From NCBI GenBank assembly GCA_000824845.1, contig CCNC01000014.1:1-59720 (forward strand): a stretch of DNA of 59,720 nt, given 5' to 3'. The notes beneath the pieces were generated by a model, which was given only the letters and a program-made list of their open reading frames with translations, searched no databases and had not been told where the DNA came from. Made by a program: the position numbers and the translations under genes. Shown here piece after piece: positions 1-7,754 of this stretch (position 1 is the stretch's first letter; the number at the start of each line of letters is the position of its first letter). This DNA comes from Mesorhizobium sp. ORS 3359 (GTDB lineage: Bacteria; Pseudomonadota; Alphaproteobacteria; Rhizobiales; Rhizobiaceae).

Positions 1-141
1 CCCCACAAGGGGGGAAGGAAAAGCGCTTCTACTGGCAACGCTCCGTTTCTTCGGTTAGCCTCCGAAAATCCTTGGCGGAGGGTGAACCTTTTTGAACCGA
101 TCAGCGACAGAGCTTCGAGGAGCCAGGCGGCTCGACCGGCC

Positions 142-708
142 ATGAATGCGGCGACGGAAACCGATCGCGCGCTCGTAGACCGGGTCGCGAAGGGCGACCG
201 GGCCGCCGTTCGGCTCCTGTTCATGCGTCACCACGCGCGGATCTACCGCTTCGTGGCGCGCCAGACGGGATCGGAAATGATGGCCGACGATATCGCAAAC
301 GAGGTTTTTCTGGAGCTGTGGAAGCAGGCGCCCGGCTTCGAGGGCCGCTCCGAAGTTTCGACGTGGCTGCTCGGCATCGCCCGCTTCAAGGCGCTGTCTT
401 CGCTGCGCAAGAAGAAGGAAGACTGGATCGACGACGATGACGCGGCGCAGGTCCCCGACAGCGCCGACACGCCGGAAGTCGTCACCATGAAGGAAGACAA
501 GGCCGCCGCCTTGCGCCGTTTCGTCGATGCCTTGCCGGAAGAACATCGCACGGTGATCGACCTTGCCTATTACCATGGCCAGTCGGTGACCGAGATCGGC
601 GAGGTGCTCGGCATTCCGGTCGCGACCGTCAAGACCAGGATGTTCTACGCCCGCAAGAAACTCGGCGAAGCCCTCAAGGCCGCCGGTTACGACAGGGGGT
701 GGCCATGA
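142..708 (+). CDS. ECF-type RNA polymerase sigma factor
   Basis: Extracytoplasmic-function sigma-70 factor of about 188 residues. Region 2 is the stretch around AVRLLFMRHHARIYRFVARQ and ANEVFLELWKQAPGFEGRS. An acidic linker (DDDDAAQ) follows, then region 4 with the helix-turn-helix SVTEIGEVLGIPVATVKTRM. The ATG at 142 is preferred because it leaves the usual short N-terminus before region 2. An in-frame GTG at 82 would add 20 residues and cannot be excluded; neither start has an ideal ribosome-binding site. The stop overlaps the anti-sigma start (ATGA), so the two are translationally coupled. The sigma call is secure; its signal and regulon are unknown. Confidence 0.9.
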   Translation: MNAATETDRALVDRVAKGDRAAVRLLFMRHHARIYRFVARQTGSEMMADDIANEVFLELWKQAPGFEGRSEVSTWLLGIARFKALSSLRKKKEDWIDDDDAAQVPDSADTPEVVTMKEDKAAALRRFVDALPEEHRTVIDLAYYHGQSVTEIGEVLGIPVATVKTRMFYARKKLGEALKAAGYDRGWP

Positions 709-1370
709 GCGCCGCTGAAAAGATGTCGCGCCGCGACGAGATGGAGACGCTGCTGCCGTTCTACCTGAACGGCTCGCTGGAGGGCGCCGAGCTGGAGGCC
801 GTCGAGGAATGGCTGGCCACCGATCCGGCGGCGATGGCCGCGCTTGGCGAAGCGGAAGCCGAATTCTCCGGCACCGCCGCCGCCAACGAGGCGATCCGCC
901 CACCGGCCGATGCACTAAGCCGTTTTAGCAGGGCGCTCGACGCTGAGGCCGGGCCCGTGCGCGCGCCCGGCCAATCCTGGCTGGCGAAAGTTTTTGGCCG
1001 GGTGACGGCGATGCCGGCCGGCGTCGCCTGGGCGGCGGCCGCGGCGCTGCTGGCGCTGGTCATCGTGCAGTCCTTCGAACGGCCGGGCGGCAAGGGCAAC
1101 GACTTCGAGGTTGCCGGCGCCGAGGACGATCTGGCGAAGCTGCCTTTCGCCCTGGTCAAGTTCAAGCCGGATGCCAAGATGGCCGATATCGCCGCCTTCC
1201 TCGGCCAGAACGGGCTGAAGATCACCAGCGGACCGACCGCCGACGGCGTGTTCCACCTGACGATCCCGGCCAGCACGGCGGCCGATTACGACAGGCTCGT
1301 CGGCCTTGTTGCCGCCCAGCCTTTCTCGGATACTGTGATCCAGGGAAGGAAACCGGCCGATGGCGGCTAA
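705..1370 (+). CDS. membrane anti-sigma factor with an exported C-terminal domain
   Basis: Predicted partner of the ECF sigma factor, 221 residues from the ATG at 705, which overlaps the sigma stop. A GTG at 699 is an alternative start. The cytoplasmic N-terminus (about residues 8-55) looks like an anti-sigma helical domain but has no cysteines, so it is not a zinc-binding ZAS type. One transmembrane segment lies near residues 105-124 (AGVAWAAAAALLALVIVQSF). The exported part, about residues 148-215, has an alternating strand/helix pattern (LVKFKPDAKMADIAAFLGQN, then FHLTIPAS) that resembles the propeptide of the downstream subtilase. The anti-sigma role is inferred from position and architecture. 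The subtilase start overlaps this stop. Confidence 0.8.
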   Translation: MSAAEKMSRRDEMETLLPFYLNGSLEGAELEAVEEWLATDPAAMAALGEAEAEFSGTAAANEAIRPPADALSRFSRALDAEAGPVRAPGQSWLAKVFGRVTAMPAGVAWAAAAALLALVIVQSFERPGGKGNDFEVAGAEDDLAKLPFALVKFKPDAKMADIAAFLGQNGLKITSGPTADGVFHLTIPASTAADYDRLVGLVAAQPFSDTVIQGRKPADGG

Positions 1371-2865
1371 GGCAATTCCAGGAAAAGTGCGCCGCGGTTT
1401 TCCGTCCGGAATTGCGTCGGGACCAAGGATAATTCTTCGTGCGGCGCTCCTTGCGGCGGCGGCTTTTGTCGCCGCGCCTGCGTTCGCGCAGACCAACGAT
1501 CCCAATCTGACGCAGAAGCAGGTGGACTGCCTGAACCGCACGACAACGGCAGGCAGCGACTGCGACAAGGACGGCGGCGCCAAGAATGGCGAAGGAACAC
1601 CAGGCACTGCGAGCGGCGCGGTGTTCCTGCCGGCGCTGATCGTCGATCTCTTTCCGAACCCACCGGCAGGCGCCGCCCCGCAGACGCCGGGGCCGTCCAA
1701 TGGCGCATCGTCGGCGAACGGTTCCGGCAACACGCCGCCGCCCGCTCCGGCGCCGAGCGGGCCGGTCACCGTGCCGCAAGGCCTCAATCTGGCGGAGCCG
1801 CCGCGCGCCATCGCCGGCGAATTCGTGCCCGACGAGGTGCTGGTGACGGTCGACGGCGATGCCGGCGTGGTGCAGCAGATCGCCAATTCCTTCGGCCTGC
1901 AGGTGCGCTCGCAGCGCCAGTCGCGGCTGCTCGGCACGACCTTGGTGCGCTTCGGCATCACCGACGGTCGTCCGGTTGGCGTCGTGCTGGCGCAGCTTGC
2001 CGCCGACGGCCGCACGCAGCGGCGCGAGCCGAACCATATCTACACGCTGCAACAGGCGGCCGGCATCGTGAACTATGCCTTCGACCGCATCGCGCTCGAT
2101 TCAAAGCAGGCGAGCGGCGAGAATGTGCGGGTCGCCGTCATCGACACCGGCATCGACGACACCAACGCGGCGCTTAAGGGCGTCATTGCCGACCAGTATG
2201 ACGCCATGCCCAATGTGCCGATCGAGAAGCGCGACCACGGAACCTCCGTCGACGGACTGATCGCCGGCGTCGGTCCGCTGGAAGGCATGGCGCCGGGCGC
2301 CAAAATCTATCACGCGCGCGCCTTCGAGGGCGGCAAGTCGACCATGGACGTCATCCTGTCGGCGCTCGACTGGGCGGCCGAGCAGAATGTGCGCATCATC
2401 AATATGAGCTTCGTCGGGCCGAAGAACGACCTGCTCGGCACCGCCTGCCGCAACGCGCGGGCGATGGGCATGGTGCTGGTGGCGGCCGCCGGCAACAACG
2501 GGCCGAAGGCGCCCTATGGCTATCCTGCCGCCTTCGACGGCGTGATCGCCGTGACCGCCACCGATGCCAAGGACGGGCTGATGCCGCAGGCCAATCGCGG
2601 CGCCTATGTCTTCATCTCGGCGCCGGGCGTCGAGCTGGTGGCGCCGAGCGGCGCCGGCTCCGACGTGGTGACCGGCACCTCCTTCGCCGCCGCCATCGTC
2701 TCTGGCGCCATCGCCAACCTGATCCACGCCGCGCCCGACCGCTCGGCCGACGATATCGAGAAGGCGCTTGCCGCAACGGCCAAGGATCTCGGGCCGAAGG
2801 GGCGGGACAATGATTTCGGCTACGGGCTGATCGATACGAAGGCGGCCGGTGCGGCGAAGGAGTGA
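1360..2865 (+). CDS. secreted S8 (subtilisin-like) serine protease
   Basis: Subtilase of 501 residues, third gene of the sigma/anti-sigma module; its ATG lies 10 nt inside the anti-sigma gene. An arginine-containing N-terminus and hydrophobic stretch (RAALLAAAAFVAAPAFAQ) form a signal peptide ending near residue 44. A low-complexity Pro/Ala/Gly linker follows (about 100-140), then an I9/fervidolysin-like propeptide (about 155-228). The catalytic domain has Asp262 in VAVIDTGIDD, His293 in RDHGTSVDG, the oxyanion Asn in AAAGNNGP and Ser441 in GTSFAAAIVSG, so the triad is intact. It should be periplasmic or secreted. Whether it is regulated by the sigma factor or acts on the anti-sigma is open. 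Confidence 0.92.
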   Translation: MAAKAIPGKVRRGFPSGIASGPRIILRAALLAAAAFVAAPAFAQTNDPNLTQKQVDCLNRTTTAGSDCDKDGGAKNGEGTPGTASGAVFLPALIVDLFPNPPAGAAPQTPGPSNGASSANGSGNTPPPAPAPSGPVTVPQGLNLAEPPRAIAGEFVPDEVLVTVDGDAGVVQQIANSFGLQVRSQRQSRLLGTTLVRFGITDGRPVGVVLAQLAADGRTQRREPNHIYTLQQAAGIVNYAFDRIALDSKQASGENVRVAVIDTGIDDTNAALKGVIADQYDAMPNVPIEKRDHGTSVDGLIAGVGPLEGMAPGAKIYHARAFEGGKSTMDVILSALDWAAEQNVRIINMSFVGPKNDLLGTACRNARAMGMVLVAAAGNNGPKAPYGYPAAFDGVIAVTATDAKDGLMPQANRGAYVFISAPGVELVAPSGAGSDVVTGTSFAAAIVSGAIANLIHAAPDRSADDIEKALAATAKDLGPKGRDNDFGYGLIDTKAAGAAKE

Positions 2866-2915
2866 GTTTTAAGGTGGCAGTCAATAAATTGGCTGCCGGG
2901 TTACCGACACCTCGC

Positions 2916-3536
2916 TTATGCTGATGCGGCGGCCTGCTCGACGCCAGCTGCTTGTGCTTTGTGAGCAAGGCCAAGCGTCTCCCGAACGGCCCGGAGCACC
3001 TCGTCCGCCAGCGCCGGATCTGTCTTTGCGACGGCGCGAGATGCTGCGATAGCGCCGATCTCGGCAGCTACGGCAGCAACGGCGAGACGGCGTTTCTCAG
3101 ATGCGGGAATCGTCGGCTCAAGCGAATGTTGAAGCGTCGCTGCCATTTCCTCAAATGCACGCGTAAAGCTGACGCTAACGGCGCAGTCCTGCCGCCCAAC
3201 TTCACTTGCGGAAGCGGCCATCGGACAAGCCGTCTCGACCCTGTCGCGCATATCCGCTGAAAGATATCCAGCGAGGTATTCCTCGAAGGTGGGACTCCGA
3301 TCACCCGCCCAAGCCCGGGTATCAGCCATGTTTCCCGCGAAGCCATGGGAAAACGCAGCCGCCGCCAGCTCATCCTTCGACGAGAAATGCGCGTAGAGCG
3401 CTCCATGCGTCAGTCCAGCCTCCTTGGCGACTTCCGCCACACCGACGCCGTCTATTCCCCGTTTACGAAACAGCCTGCTCGCCGCCTGCAACAGAGCGTG
3501 CCGGTTCTCCGCAGCTTTTTCCTTCGAAACACGCAT
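2916..3536 (-). CDS. TetR family transcriptional regulator
   Basis: 206-residue TetR-type repressor. The N-terminal DNA-binding domain covers about residues 10-55: NRHALLQAASRLFRKRGIDG is helix 1, and VAEVAKEAGLTHGALYAHF is the helix-turn-helix plus helix 4. The C-terminal ligand domain is unassigned. It is transcribed divergently from the aldo/keto reductase at 3649, and the 112-nt gap carries a pair of related palindromic elements. It probably represses the reductase and itself. The inducer is unknown; an electrophile or aldehyde would suit the neighbour. Confidence 0.9.
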   Translation of the reverse strand: MRVSKEKAAENRHALLQAASRLFRKRGIDGVGVAEVAKEAGLTHGALYAHFSSKDELAAAAFSHGFAGNMADTRAWAGDRSPTFEEYLAGYLSADMRDRVETACPMAASASEVGRQDCAVSVSFTRAFEEMAATLQHSLEPTIPASEKRRLAVAAVAAEIGAIAASRAVAKTDPALADEVLRAVRETLGLAHKAQAAGVEQAAASA

Positions 3537-3568
3537 TTCCAGATTCCAAAACCAATATCACGAATTTT

Positions 3569-3635
3569 TTAGTTGCAGTCGCCATGAAAGTCAAATAGAT
3601 GCCGGGCATCGCTTTTTGATTGCGATCGCAACTAA
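3569..3635. promoter_or_regulatory. candidate TetR operator pair between tetR and the aldo/keto reductase
   Basis: TTAGTTGCAGTCGC (3569-3582) faces GCGATCGCAACTAA (3622-3635) as an inverted repeat with two mismatches. The right arm contains a perfect 12-bp palindrome, TTGCGATCGCAA (3620-3631). Both arms lie between the divergent starts, and the right arm sits 13 nt before the reductase ATG. This is the usual place for a TetR-type operator; binding is inferred. Confidence 0.55.
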
Positions 3636-3648
3636 TGGAGAAACAGGC

Positions 3649-4695
3649 ATGCGTTACAAACTTTTCGGGAAGCACACGGGACTTCGGGTCTCCGAACTGG
3701 TGCTCGGGACCGGTAGCTTCGGGACAGGCTGGGGGCATGGCGCGGAGCCCGAGGAGGCCCGTCGTATCTTCGACGCCTATGCGGACGCCGGCGGCAACTT
3801 CATCGATACAGCCAACGGCTATCAGTTCGGTCAATCGGAGGAAATCCTGGGCGATCTGCTTGCTGGGCGGCGCGACGATTTCGTGTTGGCCACCAAGTTC
3901 ACCATGCGGACGGACCCTGCGGCCGGTATTCTCGTCACCGGCAATAGCCGCAAGGCCATGGTCTCCTCGGTCGAGGCGAGCCTCAGGCGGCTCAAAACCG
4001 ATCGCATCGATCTCTATTGGGCCCACATGTCGGACGGAGTCACGCCGGTAGAAGAAGTCGTGCGCGGCTTCGACGATCTCGTCCGGGCCGGCAAGATCCT
4101 TTATGCGGGTCTTTCCGACTTTCCCGCCTGGAGGGCGGCGAGGGCCGTCACCACTGCGGAATTGCGCGGAGCCGCCCCTATTGCAGGTCTTCAGGTGGAG
4201 CACAGCCTCGTCGAGCGAACGACCGAACTGGAACTCCTGCCTGCAGGGCAGGCGCTCGGCCTTGGCATCGTGGCCTGGTCACCGCTTGGGGGCGGCATGT
4301 TGACCGGAAAGTACCGCAAAGGCGAGAAAGGCCGCGCGGAGGGTTTCGGCGGTAGGGTATTCCAAGCCGAGAATTCCGCGCAGCGTACTGCCATTCTCGA
4401 CACCCTGATCGCCGTTGCGAAGGACGCCGGAGTCACGCCCGGTGAAATCGCCATCGCCTGGGTTGCGGCCAAGGGCTCGCTCCCGATCATTGGACCACGC
4501 ACGCTGGCTCAGCTCGAAAACAACCTGGCCGCGGCAAAAGTAACGTTATCCCCGGAGCAGATCGCACGCCTTGATGAGGTGAGCGCGACGCAACCGATCT
4601 TCCCCTACACGGTGCTCGACAATCCCGAGACCATACAGGGCTTCACGGGCGGCAAGGCCGACCACTTCGACGTACCGGTCGAAGCTGTCGCCTGA
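3649..4695 (+). CDS. aldo/keto reductase
   Basis: NADPH-dependent aldo/keto reductase of 348 residues, likely a cytoplasmic TIM barrel that reduces aldehydes or ketones. The start at 3649 (MRYKLFGKHT) fits the family N-terminus; the open frame extends further upstream but would run through the operator region. The catalytic tetrad is visible as Asp53, Tyr58 (FIDTANGYQFG), Lys83 (LATKF) and His126 (DLYWAHMSDG). The C-terminal cofactor region (IAWVAAKGSLPIIGPRTLAQ) is typical of the YajO/Tas-like group. The substrate is not evident. Expression is probably released from the divergent TetR repressor. Confidence 0.9.
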   Translation: MRYKLFGKHTGLRVSELVLGTGSFGTGWGHGAEPEEARRIFDAYADAGGNFIDTANGYQFGQSEEILGDLLAGRRDDFVLATKFTMRTDPAAGILVTGNSRKAMVSSVEASLRRLKTDRIDLYWAHMSDGVTPVEEVVRGFDDLVRAGKILYAGLSDFPAWRAARAVTTAELRGAAPIAGLQVEHSLVERTTELELLPAGQALGLGIVAWSPLGGGMLTGKYRKGEKGRAEGFGGRVFQAENSAQRTAILDTLIAVAKDAGVTPGEIAIAWVAAKGSLPIIGPRTLAQLENNLAAAKVTLSPEQIARLDEVSATQPIFPYTVLDNPETIQGFTGGKADHFDVPVEAVA

Positions 4696-4883
4696 GCCGA
4701 GCCCCTCGGCGCCGGCTTGGATTCCCAGACCGGCGCCCCAGCACCAGATGCGTTCCGCCAAGGCGCCTGGGAACACGCGGCGGCGCCGGCGAGCCGGAGC
4801 GCGACGTGGACAGCGGCAATTCTCCGGCCTGATTGATACAAGGCGGTGGAGGCTGCCAAGAATTGACCCTTGGCCACATGCGC

Positions 4884-6239
4884 TTACAGGGCCGGCCCCA
4901 ACCGTACAGGGCTGCCATCATAGAATCGCGGCAGCCGGAAGCGGCTGAGATCGTGGCCGGTGTCGTTTCCCTGGATCATATCGGAGACGACGCGGCCCAT
5001 ACCGGGCCCGATGCCGAAGCCGTGGCCGCTCATGCCGGTCGCGACGAAGAGGCCGCCGATCGCCTGGACCCGATCGACGACAGGGACGACATCGGGCATG
5101 GCGTCGATCATGCCGCCCCAGCCGACCTTCAAGCGAGCTTTCTTGAACTGCGGAAAAAGCTGTTTGAAATTGCGTTCTATCCCGCGCAGCCGGGCCGGCT
5201 CGGGTGCCGGGTTGAGCACCCGCATCCTTTCAAAAGGGCTCTCGCTATCGGGCGCCCAATCGCGCGGCGTCGACCAGCCGTCGGGGTAGCCTGACGGCGC
5301 GAACGGAAAATAGCGCGCGCCGAACGGATCGTTCCTGAGGGCGGGAATATATTTGGTCGCGTGCCGGAAGGCGTCGGGTCCCAGATAGAGCAGGTGGCTG
5401 CCGCCGCCGGCGAGCGTGTAGCCGCCATCCTGCCTGCGCCGGAAAGCGATGTGATCGTCGGCGGCCGCGCCTGCATAAATCTCGGGCAAGGGTTCCGTCG
5501 CGGCTACAGTGACGCGGACGCTGAGCTGAGGGATGGACACGCCGTGCCGCGCCAGGAACAGGGACGACCAGGCGCCGCCCGCGACCAATACAGTGGAGGC
5601 CTCGATATATCCCGCCTCGGTCCACACGCCCTTGATCCTGCCGGCCTGGATGTCGAGGGTGCGCGCGGCGCAGTTCTCCACGATCCTGGCGCCTTTTCGC
5701 ACGGCAAGCCTGGCCAGCGCCGGCACCGCCAGCCAGGGTTCCGCGCGCATGTCGGAGGGCGTCGTCATGGCGCCCACGAACCTGCGCGACATGCCGGTGA
5801 TCAGCTTCGCGGTTTCGTCCGCATTTAGGAGACGCGTGTCCAAGTCATGGCTCGCGGCGATCTTCATGAACGCCTCGAAGCCGGCCATGTCCTTTTCGGT
5901 GTTCGCCAGATAGGTCACGCCGGTCTGGGCGAGCCCGATGTCTTCGCCGCATTCCTCGGCCAGCTGCCGCCACAGCCGGATGGCCTCGATGACGATCGGC
6001 AGTTCGTCTGCGTCCCGTCCCTGCTTTCTGATCCAGCCCCAATTTCGCGAGGACTGCTCCGCCGCGACGCGGCCTTTCTCCAGCAGCGTCACCGGGATGT
6101 TGCGGGCGGCAAGGAAAAGTGCCGTCGTCACGCCGATGACACCGCCACCGACGATCACCACCTCCGACGTCTTCGGCGGAGGACCAGGATACTGGACTGG
6201 ATCCGCTTCGGTGAACGGGAATGTGGGCAAATGGCGCAC
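4884..6239 (-). CDS. FAD-dependent oxidoreductase (DAO family)
   Basis: 451-residue flavoprotein of the D-amino-acid oxidase/glycine oxidase fold. The N-terminal Rossmann motif VVIVGGGVIGVTTALFLA is followed by LLEKGRVAAEQSSRNWGWIR, which resembles the flavin-attachment region of sarcosine/dimethylglycine-type oxidases. The C-terminal FAD contact is GLFVATGMSGHGFGIGPGMG. The first codon is GTG (6239) with a weak upstream Shine-Dalgarno, and there is no nearby ATG. It lies 133 nt downstream of aglR on the same strand. A secondary or N-methylated amine substrate is possible, which would suit the betaine genes elsewhere in the window, but no substrate can be assigned. Confidence 0.85.
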   Translation of the reverse strand: MRHLPTFPFTEADPVQYPGPPPKTSEVVIVGGGVIGVTTALFLAARNIPVTLLEKGRVAAEQSSRNWGWIRKQGRDADELPIVIEAIRLWRQLAEECGEDIGLAQTGVTYLANTEKDMAGFEAFMKIAASHDLDTRLLNADETAKLITGMSRRFVGAMTTPSDMRAEPWLAVPALARLAVRKGARIVENCAARTLDIQAGRIKGVWTEAGYIEASTVLVAGGAWSSLFLARHGVSIPQLSVRVTVAATEPLPEIYAGAAADDHIAFRRRQDGGYTLAGGGSHLLYLGPDAFRHATKYIPALRNDPFGARYFPFAPSGYPDGWSTPRDWAPDSESPFERMRVLNPAPEPARLRGIERNFKQLFPQFKKARLKVGWGGMIDAMPDVVPVVDRVQAIGGLFVATGMSGHGFGIGPGMGRVVSDMIQGNDTGHDLSRFRLPRFYDGSPVRLGPAL

Positions 6240-6372
6240 CCTGAAGGACCGGTTGACGGTCCAGGCTTACCGGTTGTCGCCGTCCAAGTTCAGGAGCAGG
6301 CGAAGGCGGATCGTTGTCCCACGACAGCGAAGGGTGGCCTGGAAGGGGTCGGCGAAGCTGTTGGATCCGACC

Positions 6373-7395
6373 CTACACCGGCGCGCCGGCGACCGACCCA
6401 CGCACCACCAGATCGACCGGCCAGACCTCGCCGCGCGCGCCCTCCTCCAGCCCGGAAATCCGCGCGGCCAGGCGCTCGGCGACGCGGGCGCCGGCGAGGC
6501 GGATCGAGGAGCGCGTCGTCGACAGCGGCACCGGGAAATTTTCAGGCCGCAGCCAGGGGAAGACGTCGTCATGGGCGATCAGCGACAGGTCGCCCGGTAT
6601 GGTCAGGCCAAGATCGCGCACGGCGCGCACGACGCCCAGCGCCATGATCAGGCTGGAGCAGACGATCGCCGTCGGCGGCTCGGCTTCCTCGAGCAGGCGG
6701 CGGGCGGCGCGATAGCCGTTTTCCTCGGTCATGGTCACCGAGCGGATGTGGCGCTCGCCGAGCGTCATCCCGCTCGCGGCAAGCGCCCGGCGCACGCCGC
6801 GCTCGCGGTGGATGGCGAAGGTCTCGCGCTCATTGCCATTGATCAGCGCCAGGCGCTTGTGGCCGAGCTGAAGAAGCAGCCGCGCCGCTTCGTGGAAGGC
6901 GCCCTCATTGTCGATGTCGAGATAGGGATAATCGAAATCCAAACCTTCGCTGCGGCCATGGACGATGAAGGGTATGCCCAGCGTGTTGACCAGGGCCAGC
7001 CGCCGGTCGGCCGGACGCGGCGAGGAGATGTAGACGGCGTCGACCTGCCGATTGGCGACGATGCGGCGGTAGGTGGTCTCCTCATCGTCGGCATCGGCGG
7101 GCGACAGCACGAGGTCGAGCTCGTGCGACCGGGCATAGTCGCCGAGGCCGGAGAGGAATTCGACGAAATGCGGATCGATGTCGACGGATGCACCCGTCGG
7201 CAGCACATAGCCGATCATGCCCGACTTGCCGGTGGCGAGCCGGCGCGCACTGGGGTTCGGCCGATAACCATGGCGCTTGGCGGCGTCCATCACCCGGCGC
7301 CGGGTTTCCTCGCTGACCTCGGGGTACCCGTTCAATGCCCGGCTGACCGTGGTCTGCGAAAGCGACAGCATGTGCGACAGTTGCTTGAGGTTCAT
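6373..7395 (-). CDS. aglR: LacI family repressor of the alpha-glucoside operon
   Basis: 340-residue LacI/GalR regulator. The N-terminal helix-turn-helix (LKQLSHMLSLSQTTVSRALN) and hinge helix (PNPSARRLATG) precede a periplasmic-binding-protein-like sugar sensor domain. It is divergent from aglE, the arrangement of aglR-aglEFGAK in Sinorhizobium. A CGCTTT-type palindrome lies 18 nt upstream of its start and a second, perfect one lies upstream of aglE. It should therefore repress both directions until an alpha-glucoside such as sucrose, trehalose or maltose, or a derivative, is bound. Confidence 0.87.
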   Translation of the reverse strand: MNLKQLSHMLSLSQTTVSRALNGYPEVSEETRRRVMDAAKRHGYRPNPSARRLATGKSGMIGYVLPTGASVDIDPHFVEFLSGLGDYARSHELDLVLSPADADDEETTYRRIVANRQVDAVYISSPRPADRRLALVNTLGIPFIVHGRSEGLDFDYPYLDIDNEGAFHEAARLLLQLGHKRLALINGNERETFAIHRERGVRRALAASGMTLGERHIRSVTMTEENGYRAARRLLEEAEPPTAIVCSSLIMALGVVRAVRDLGLTIPGDLSLIAHDDVFPWLRPENFPVPLSTTRSSIRLAGARVAERLAARISGLEEGARGEVWPVDLVVRGSVAGAPV

Positions 7396-7412
7396 CGGAG
7401 GCCTCCAGCCTC

Positions 7413-7422
7413 AAAGCGCTTT
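7413..7422. promoter_or_regulatory. LacI-type operator, aglR-proximal
   Basis: Palindrome AAAGCGCTTT inside the longer imperfect TCAAAGCGCTTTCA (7411-7424). The central CGC/GCG step is the LacI/GalR operator signature. Its place just upstream of the aglR ATG suggests autoregulation. A degenerate copy (TTAAAGCGTT) lies near 7549. Confidence 0.6.
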
Positions 7423-7630
7423 CAATTCTAATCGACCCGATGATGACTGGCGCAATCGCCAGACGAGATGACCTTAGAGGCCCATCGATCGTGTTTGAAG
7501 CCAAAATTGCTGCTGCAGCGCCAAAAAAGCTTGCTGCACTGCACTTTCTTAAAGCGTTCGGCCTTTTTTAAATCGATTAGCAATATGAGCCTCTTGACTT
7601 CGTGAGAATTCAATGGCGAGATCAAGTTAG

Positions 7631-7644
7631 CCAAAGCGCTTTGG
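7631..7644. promoter_or_regulatory. LacI-type operator, aglE-proximal
   Basis: Perfect 14-bp palindrome CCAAAGCGCTTTGG, matching the core of the aglR-proximal site. A possible -35 TTGACT (7594-7599) and a weak -10 at 7617-7622 lie immediately upstream, so bound repressor would block initiation or clearance. The promoter is only suggested. The rest of 7396-7754 contains no gene that I can support. Confidence 0.65.
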
Positions 7645-7754
7645 AACACTCTTCGAAAGGTTGCGGTTGCCTTCTCGCTGAGTCACAGTTCCGTGGGCGT
7701 CGGCGGACGAAATGGAGGTTTCGTCCGGACTGTCTCAACACTGGGAGGACTGCG

